This document shows positions 59,578 through 64,000 of a DNA stretch of 64,000 bases, one piece after another (positions within the stretch are counted from its first letter, which is position 1; each line of letters starts with the position of its first letter). The notes under the pieces were generated by a model that made no database searches, was not told where the DNA came from, and was given only the letters and a program-made list of their open reading frames with translations. A program made the translations under genes and the position numbers. Source of the DNA: Cobetia marina (lineage in GTDB: Bacteria > Pseudomonadota > Gammaproteobacteria > Pseudomonadales > Halomonadaceae); NCBI RefSeq assembly GCF_001720485.1, contig NZ_CP017114.1, positions 62,001 to 126,000 on the forward strand, written 5' to 3'.

Positions 59578-62577
59578 ATGGACGAGTTGATCGTGGTCGG
59601 TGCCGTGTTTGCGGTTCTGGTCATCGGTGGGGCGCTGACGGGTTGGCTCAGTCTGCTCAAGATCAAGGGGCTGGAGCAGCGTGTTCTCAAGCTGGAAGCA
59701 CAGCTGCGGGAGGTCGGGCCACAGCTTATGCACAGCACCTCCAGGCGTCAGGGTGTGGATAAGTCGAATGATGGCTCTACCACGACTGACGATGCCGAGG
59801 GGGGCTTGTCACCTGATGGGAAGAAGGCTGCAGCGAGCCGAAGTCCTATTGACGAGGCATCCTCTCATCAGGCGGATGCGGATGCGGGCGCCGTTCCCGT
59901 GAAGCTGCTCGAGTCGCTATGGACACGCTTGCTGCATGGTGCGTCTGGCAGGCCCAGGGGGGAGAGGCGTGAGACCGGCAGCACGGATCGCGCAGGTGGC
60001 ACCCCCATGGCGCGGAGCTTCGCGGTAATGCGCGAGCACTGGATGATACTTGTCGGTGCCCTGTCTCTGGTCATGGCGGGCGTGATGCTGGTCGGTTACT
60101 CCCTTGAGCAGGGGCTGCTGGGGCCGGGCATGCGACTGGCGCTGGGGCTGGGCTTCGGCATCGGCATGATCGTGCTGGCTGAATGGCTACGTTGGCGCAC
60201 GACGCAATCTCCCAGCTTGACCGGAGCCGTGAGTGGTGCGGGAAGTCTGGTCACCGCAGCAAGTCTATTGGCCGGTCACTACCTGCTGTCGTTGGCTTCT
60301 CCACTCGTCACCTTCGTGCTGTTGGCTCTGCTGAGTCTGTGGACGCTGGAGCGTGCCCGCCATCATGGCCCATGGCTGGCCGCGCTGGGCATGCTAGGTG
60401 GTTACGCCCTCCCGCTTGCCTTGCCCCTTCAGGCACAGTTGGGAGGAGCCGCCAGCCTGATGCTGCTGGGGCATCTAGGGGTCATCGCCCTGGCATGCCG
60501 CCTTCTGCACCGGAAGATCGGACTGAACTGGCTGTATTGGGGGGGATTGTGCGGTGCCTTGCTATGGTGGATGGCGCTGCTCCCCCTGGAGGCGGGAACT
60601 GTTGACCTGCGACCTGTCTCAGGCGAGCTGGAGCGCGGACTTGCGGGTCTCTGGTTGTGCCTGTTGGCTATTGCGTACCTCCATACCTGGCGAGACGAGT
60701 CTGGACGATCCGAAGGCCGGGTGGTGGCAGATGGCGCGCAGGGTGGCGTGAGTGCCACGGGGGAGGCCATGACCTGGTGGCCATGGCGTGCCACCCCGCG
60801 GGTGCAGCGTCATTGGATCGCGGGTCTGCTGCTGGGGGCCGTCAATGCCATGAGCCTGTTGCTGCCCCATGTTGGGGGGCTGGAGGCTGCCAATGACATC
60901 GCGCCCGGTGACTGGTTGCCGAGTGTCCTGCTGCTGTGGGTCACGGGATGGACCGCACGACACATGGCGGCTAGCTGGTCGATGATGGTGGGGGCGGTAG
61001 CGTTCTGGTTGTTGGCATGGGGATGGAGCCCACTGACGGCGAGCGGGATCTGGGTGATGACAGGGCCGATGGCGCTGTGTGTCGGGTTGGTTGGCCTTGC
61101 CTGCTGGAAACCGCAGGCCTCGCAGGCACCTGCCAAGCAGGCGCACATGCTGTCTGCCTGCTGGAAACCGCAGGCCTCGCAGGCACCTGCCAAGCAGGCG
61201 CACATGCTGTCTGCCTGCTGGAAACCGCAGGCCTCGCAGGCACCTGCCAAGCAGGCGCACATGCTGTCTGCCTGCTGGTGGGCCATGGCGACTCTGGTAC
61301 CGCTGGTCGCGTGGGGGCTGGCCGCCTGGAACGGCACCATCCCTGTCGAGGCGGAGGGTGGAGCGACCCCATGGCTGAACACCGCCATGCCACCCTTGAT
61401 CTGGGGGCTGGTATGTTGGATTGGCGCCAACCGTTTCCATTCGCGAGAAGGAGTGCGTCTGGCTGCCGGCCTGTGGCTGCCCGCTCAATTCGGGATTGCG
61501 CTGGCGCTGGTGATCGCGCTTGACGGTCCATCGCTGACACTGGCGTTGGCATTGCAACTGCTTGGGTTGACGGGGTGTGAGTGGCGTTGGTGGCGACTCC
61601 AGGCTGATGAGGATGGCGCCGGACGCTCCCTGTTTGCCGAGTTGGCGCGCCTGCTTGCCTGGGGGTTGGCCCTGCGTCTGGCCTGGGGTGTCGTCACTGG
61701 CACGTATGACGACATCAGTCACTGGCCGTTGCAGGCCTTTCTGCCGGTGCTTGTCTGTGTCGCCCTCAGCAGTCATGGCATGCGTCACCGCAAGTCTATC
61801 CAGCGCTGGCTGGAAGGGGTCGTGGTTCAGCTTGCGCTCGCCACGACAGTGCTGGAGATTCGTTATCTGCTGACAGACGGTCAGCCTTTCTCCGGCCCTC
61901 TTTCACTGGCGGAACTCTCCCTGCAGGTGTTGGCGCTCGCTGGTGTGGCGGCGGGCTATGCCTGGCGCGGGCGTGGTTCGGCGACGAATGTCGCGCTATA
62001 CCGCCTGCTGGCCTCCGTCGTGGGCGGCCTGGCAGGAATCATCTGGCTTGCCGGCATCGTTCTGGCATTCAATCCGCTGTGGCAGGACGGTGATGTCGGT
62101 CGCTGGCCATTGTTGAACTGGCTATTGCCCGCTTATGCGCTGCCGGCGCTGGGAGCCGCCCTGGTATGGCGTCTTTCGCAGCATGCTGCCTTGCTGCGTC
62201 GTCTCTGCGAGGTGGTGGGTCTGCTGGCTGTCGGGCTATGGATTGGGCTCAGCTTGCGCCATGTCTGGCATGGTGGGGCGCTCGGGCTCTGGCTCGGGGT
62301 CGAGCAGGCGGAGCTTTATGCCTATAGTCTCGCCTTGCTGGCCGTTGCGGCGAGTCTCGTGATCGGCGGTGCCAGAATGGGGCAACCGCACTGGCAGCGC
62401 GTCGGACAGGGGCTGTTGGTCGTGACGATTCTCAAGGTCGGACTCTGGGACACGGCGACTCTGGATGGCCTGTGGCGAGTGGGGTCATGGCTCGGGCTTG
62501 GAACCGTGCTGATGCTGCTGTCAGCGTTGTTCAAGCGCCTGGCAGGGGCCGGTACGCGAAGGGAGGAGCAGGAATGA
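59578..62577 (+). CDS. DUF2339 polytopic membrane protein
   Basis: This 999-residue protein starts with a single helix and a short coiled coil (LKIKGLEQRVLKLEAQLREV). A polar, poorly conserved linker runs to about residue 150. More than 20 hydrophobic segments then run to the C terminus, the layout of the DUF2339 family. The function is unknown; members are inner-membrane proteins without recognised catalytic motifs. Residues 508-564 are three identical copies of a 19-residue unit (CWKPQASQAPAKQAHMLSA in phase), encoded by the 57-bp repeats and lying in a loop between helices. ATG 59578 has AGGGAAGG before it. Confidence 0.83.
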   Translation: MDELIVVGAVFAVLVIGGALTGWLSLLKIKGLEQRVLKLEAQLREVGPQLMHSTSRRQGVDKSNDGSTTTDDAEGGLSPDGKKAAASRSPIDEASSHQADADAGAVPVKLLESLWTRLLHGASGRPRGERRETGSTDRAGGTPMARSFAVMREHWMILVGALSLVMAGVMLVGYSLEQGLLGPGMRLALGLGFGIGMIVLAEWLRWRTTQSPSLTGAVSGAGSLVTAASLLAGHYLLSLASPLVTFVLLALLSLWTLERARHHGPWLAALGMLGGYALPLALPLQAQLGGAASLMLLGHLGVIALACRLLHRKIGLNWLYWGGLCGALLWWMALLPLEAGTVDLRPVSGELERGLAGLWLCLLAIAYLHTWRDESGRSEGRVVADGAQGGVSATGEAMTWWPWRATPRVQRHWIAGLLLGAVNAMSLLLPHVGGLEAANDIAPGDWLPSVLLLWVTGWTARHMAASWSMMVGAVAFWLLAWGWSPLTASGIWVMTGPMALCVGLVGLACWKPQASQAPAKQAHMLSACWKPQASQAPAKQAHMLSACWKPQASQAPAKQAHMLSACWWAMATLVPLVAWGLAAWNGTIPVEAEGGATPWLNTAMPPLIWGLVCWIGANRFHSREGVRLAAGLWLPAQFGIALALVIALDGPSLTLALALQLLGLTGCEWRWWRLQADEDGAGRSLFAELARLLAWGLALRLAWGVVTGTYDDISHWPLQAFLPVLVCVALSSHGMRHRKSIQRWLEGVVVQLALATTVLEIRYLLTDGQPFSGPLSLAELSLQVLALAGVAAGYAWRGRGSATNVALYRLLASVVGGLAGIIWLAGIVLAFNPLWQDGDVGRWPLLNWLLPAYALPALGAALVWRLSQHAALLRRLCEVVGLLAVGLWIGLSLRHVWHGGALGLWLGVEQAELYAYSLALLAVAASLVIGGARMGQPHWQRVGQGLLVVTILKVGLWDTATLDGLWRVGSWLGLGTVLMLLSALFKRLAGAGTRREEQE
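61099..61278 (+). repeat. three perfect 57-bp in-frame tandem repeats in the DUF2339 gene
   Basis: Copies at 61099-61155, 61156-61212 and 61213-61269 are identical base for base, and the first nine bases of a fourth copy follow. Each adds 19 codons, so the frame is kept. Perfect identity suggests recent slippage or unequal crossing-over, and copy number may vary among strains. Confidence 0.95.
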
Positions 62578-62668
62578 GTGAAAAGCCCCCGAACTTTGGT
62601 CGTTGTTCTTGGCTCGCAAGCCCATGAATCCGATAGAATGTGCCCTTTTGCACAGGGACGCTCCCCGC

Positions 62669-63649
62669 ATGACCATCCGTGATCTCATTCGCCTGCTCGG
62701 AGATGGTGACTACCACTCCGGAGAGGCCCTGGGCGAAGAGCTCGGGGTGTCGCGTACGGCGGTCTGGAAGCAGCTCAAGAAACTTGAGGCGCTTGATATC
62801 CCGCTTGAGGCTGTGAAGGGGTTGGGCTATCGACTGGCCAACCCTATCGAGTTGCTTGATGGACAGCGGATCATCGAAGCGCTGCCACGCGAGACTCGCA
62901 AGCATCTGAAGCGCCTGTTCATCGAGGAATCGTTGGATTCCACCAATACCTTCATCCGTGAGCGCTTTCGCCAGGGAGCGGGTCATGCAGAGGTCTGCCT
63001 GGCTGAGGTGCAGTCTGCCGGGCGGGGTCGTCGTGGTCGCGAGTGGCAGACGCCATGGGGCCGCAGCCTGGTCTTCTCACTTGGTTGGCGCTTCGAGTCA
63101 GGTGCCGCGTCACTGGAAGGCTTGAGCCTGGCGATCGGCGTGGCCGTCGCCGAGGTGCTGGAGGCGGATGGGTTGCCTGCGCGCCTGAAGTGGCCGAATG
63201 ACGTCCTGCTTCAGATACAGAAGGACCAGCCGAAGATTGCCGGCATTCTGGTCGAGGTGACAGGTGATGTCTCCGGGCCTTGTGATGTCGTGATCGGTAT
63301 CGGGTTGAACATCGAGTTGCCGGCGAGTCATCGCGAGGATATCGGGCAATCGGTCGCGGCGGTACGTGACATCATCCCGGGCGCTTCACGCAACGCTTAT
63401 GCGGCTCGCCTGATGGAGTCGCTGCTGGCCCTGTTGCCTGAGTTCGAAGCTGAAGGGTTCTCTGCCTGGCAGCAGCGCTGGAATGAGCGCAATGCGTTCA
63501 AGGGGCGCGATGTGGTGATTCTGCGAGGCGACAAGCGGGAGGAAGCCATCGCTGAAGGTGTGGATATCAACGGAAATCTCGAGGTGCGCATGAATGGCGA
63601 AACCATCACACTCGCCGGTGGCGAGATCAGTCTGCGCGCTGTCTCATGA
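62669..63649 (+). CDS. birA: bifunctional biotin-[acetyl-CoA carboxylase] ligase / biotin repressor
   Basis: The 326 residues include an N-terminal winged helix-turn-helix (GEALGEELGVSRTAVWKQLKKLE). The biotin ligase domain has STNTF, the biotinyl-AMP loop AGRGRRGREWQTPWG, LKWPNDVLL and KIAGILVE, and a C-terminal SH3-like domain. It attaches biotin to AccB and likely represses biotin synthesis genes, as the DNA-binding domain is intact. I chose ATG 62669; the frame is open to 62603, but family alignment starts here. A TAGAAT -10 candidate lies near 62633. The stop overlaps coaX by four bases. Confidence 0.95.
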   Translation: MTIRDLIRLLGDGDYHSGEALGEELGVSRTAVWKQLKKLEALDIPLEAVKGLGYRLANPIELLDGQRIIEALPRETRKHLKRLFIEESLDSTNTFIRERFRQGAGHAEVCLAEVQSAGRGRRGREWQTPWGRSLVFSLGWRFESGAASLEGLSLAIGVAVAEVLEADGLPARLKWPNDVLLQIQKDQPKIAGILVEVTGDVSGPCDVVIGIGLNIELPASHREDIGQSVAAVRDIIPGASRNAYAARLMESLLALLPEFEAEGFSAWQQRWNERNAFKGRDVVILRGDKREEAIAEGVDINGNLEVRMNGETITLAGGEISLRAVS

Positions 63650-64000
63650 TTCTGGATCTTGATATCGGCAACACCTTGTCCAAGTGGCGTCTCAAGGACA
63701 CTGTCTCCAGCGAGATCCGCTCACGCGGCGCAGTATGGACACGTGAAGAGTGGCGTCCAGGGGAGGATATTCCCGATCTGGACGTCGTCACGGCAGTGCG
63801 CATTTCCAGCGTGGCGCGCAAGCAGGTATTGGATGAGACCGTCGAGCTGCTGCGCAAGCAGGTCGGGGCAGTGCATGTGGCACGCTCGACACGTGAGGCG
63901 CTGGGGGTCACCTGCGGGTATGAAGAGCCGCAGCGATTGGGGGTGGATCGCTGGCTTGGCGCGCTTGCCGGGCATCATCTGACCGGCGGATGTTGCAGTG
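63646..64000 (+). CDS. coaX: type III pantothenate kinase (3' truncated by window)
   Basis: The visible 118 residues begin MILDLDIGNTLSKWRL, the DxGN phosphate-binding motif of CoaX, and continue to GVTCGYEEPQRLGVDRWLGALAG, the conserved pantothenate-site block. CoaX performs the first step of coenzyme A synthesis and is not inhibited by CoA. The family is about 250 residues, so roughly half lies beyond the window. The ATG overlaps the birA stop (ATGA), so the pair is translationally coupled, an arrangement common in gammaproteobacteria. Confidence 0.94.
   Translation, partial: MILDLDIGNTLSKWRLKDTVSSEIRSRGAVWTREEWRPGEDIPDLDVVTAVRISSVARKQVLDETVELLRKQVGAVHVARSTREALGVTCGYEEPQRLGVDRWLGALAGHHLTGGCCS

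Noticed and set aside
61099..61278. CRISPR-like array
   Set aside because: The three 57-bp units are directly adjacent without spacers and lie in frame within a membrane-protein gene, so this is a coding tandem repeat.

Overview
The window reads as one continuous stretch of chromosome from a high-GC marine or halophilic gammaproteobacterium. The most likely family is Halomonadaceae, with a Cobetia- or Halomonas-like organism as best guess. This rests on protein resemblance, the 16S sequence as I remember the family, and gene order (tkt-epd-pgk-fba beside metK; glnA / DUF4124 gene / ntrBC; rrn / birA / coaX). No phage, insertion sequence, CRISPR array or integron is visible, and both ends cut through genes (rep at the left, coaX at the right).

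Layout. 1-5.1 kb: 3' part of rep, a cytochrome c5, tRNA-Arg(CCG), an aldehyde dehydrogenase, rnk and a stand-alone WYL-domain repressor. 5.1-13.6 kb: typA and the nitrogen-control block glnA / DUF4124 gene / ntrB-ntrC, with NtrC palindromes and sigma-54 promoter candidates before glnA and before ntrB. 13.6-20.1 kb: dgt, a BCCT transporter, and a minus-strand group of an ATP-grasp enzyme, a NERD membrane protein, a YbaY-type lipoprotein and a YciH/SUI1 protein. 20.2-27.9 kb: central carbon metabolism (fba, pgk, epd, tkt) and metK. 28-43.8 kb: mostly single genes for a YgjP-like metallopeptidase, a Na+/H+ antiporter, a divergent Asp/Glu-hydantoin racemase and NCS1 permease, a diguanylate cyclase, an LpxH-like phosphoesterase, an AEC carrier, metF, sodC, yheV, prlC, an NSS transporter, a gamma carbonic anhydrase and a YdjM-like membrane protein.

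43.8-53.6 kb is a carboxylate unit: dctD, dctB and an lldR-type regulator on the minus strand, diverging from lldP and a long FAD/Fe-S D-lactate dehydrogenase. Three near-perfect FadR/PdhR-type operators lie in the divergent region. 53.6-59.3 kb is a complete 16S-23S-5S rRNA operon with strong promoters, boxA, matching processing stems, no spacer tRNA, and a decayed second 5S tail plus a duplicated terminator. 59.6-64 kb: a DUF2339 membrane protein carrying three perfect in-frame 57-bp repeats, then birA and coaX.

I found no clearly new multi-gene system. The most unusual signals are the 5S relic with its duplicated terminator, the 57-bp repeat expansion, a possible small RNA before the typA terminator, an SOS-like palindrome on the promoter of the YdjM-like gene, and the DctBD pair sitting with the lactate genes and no dicarboxylate transporter. 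Long open frames opposite glnA, typA, tkt, metK, prlC and dld look like shadows of GC-rich coding sequence and are left out.
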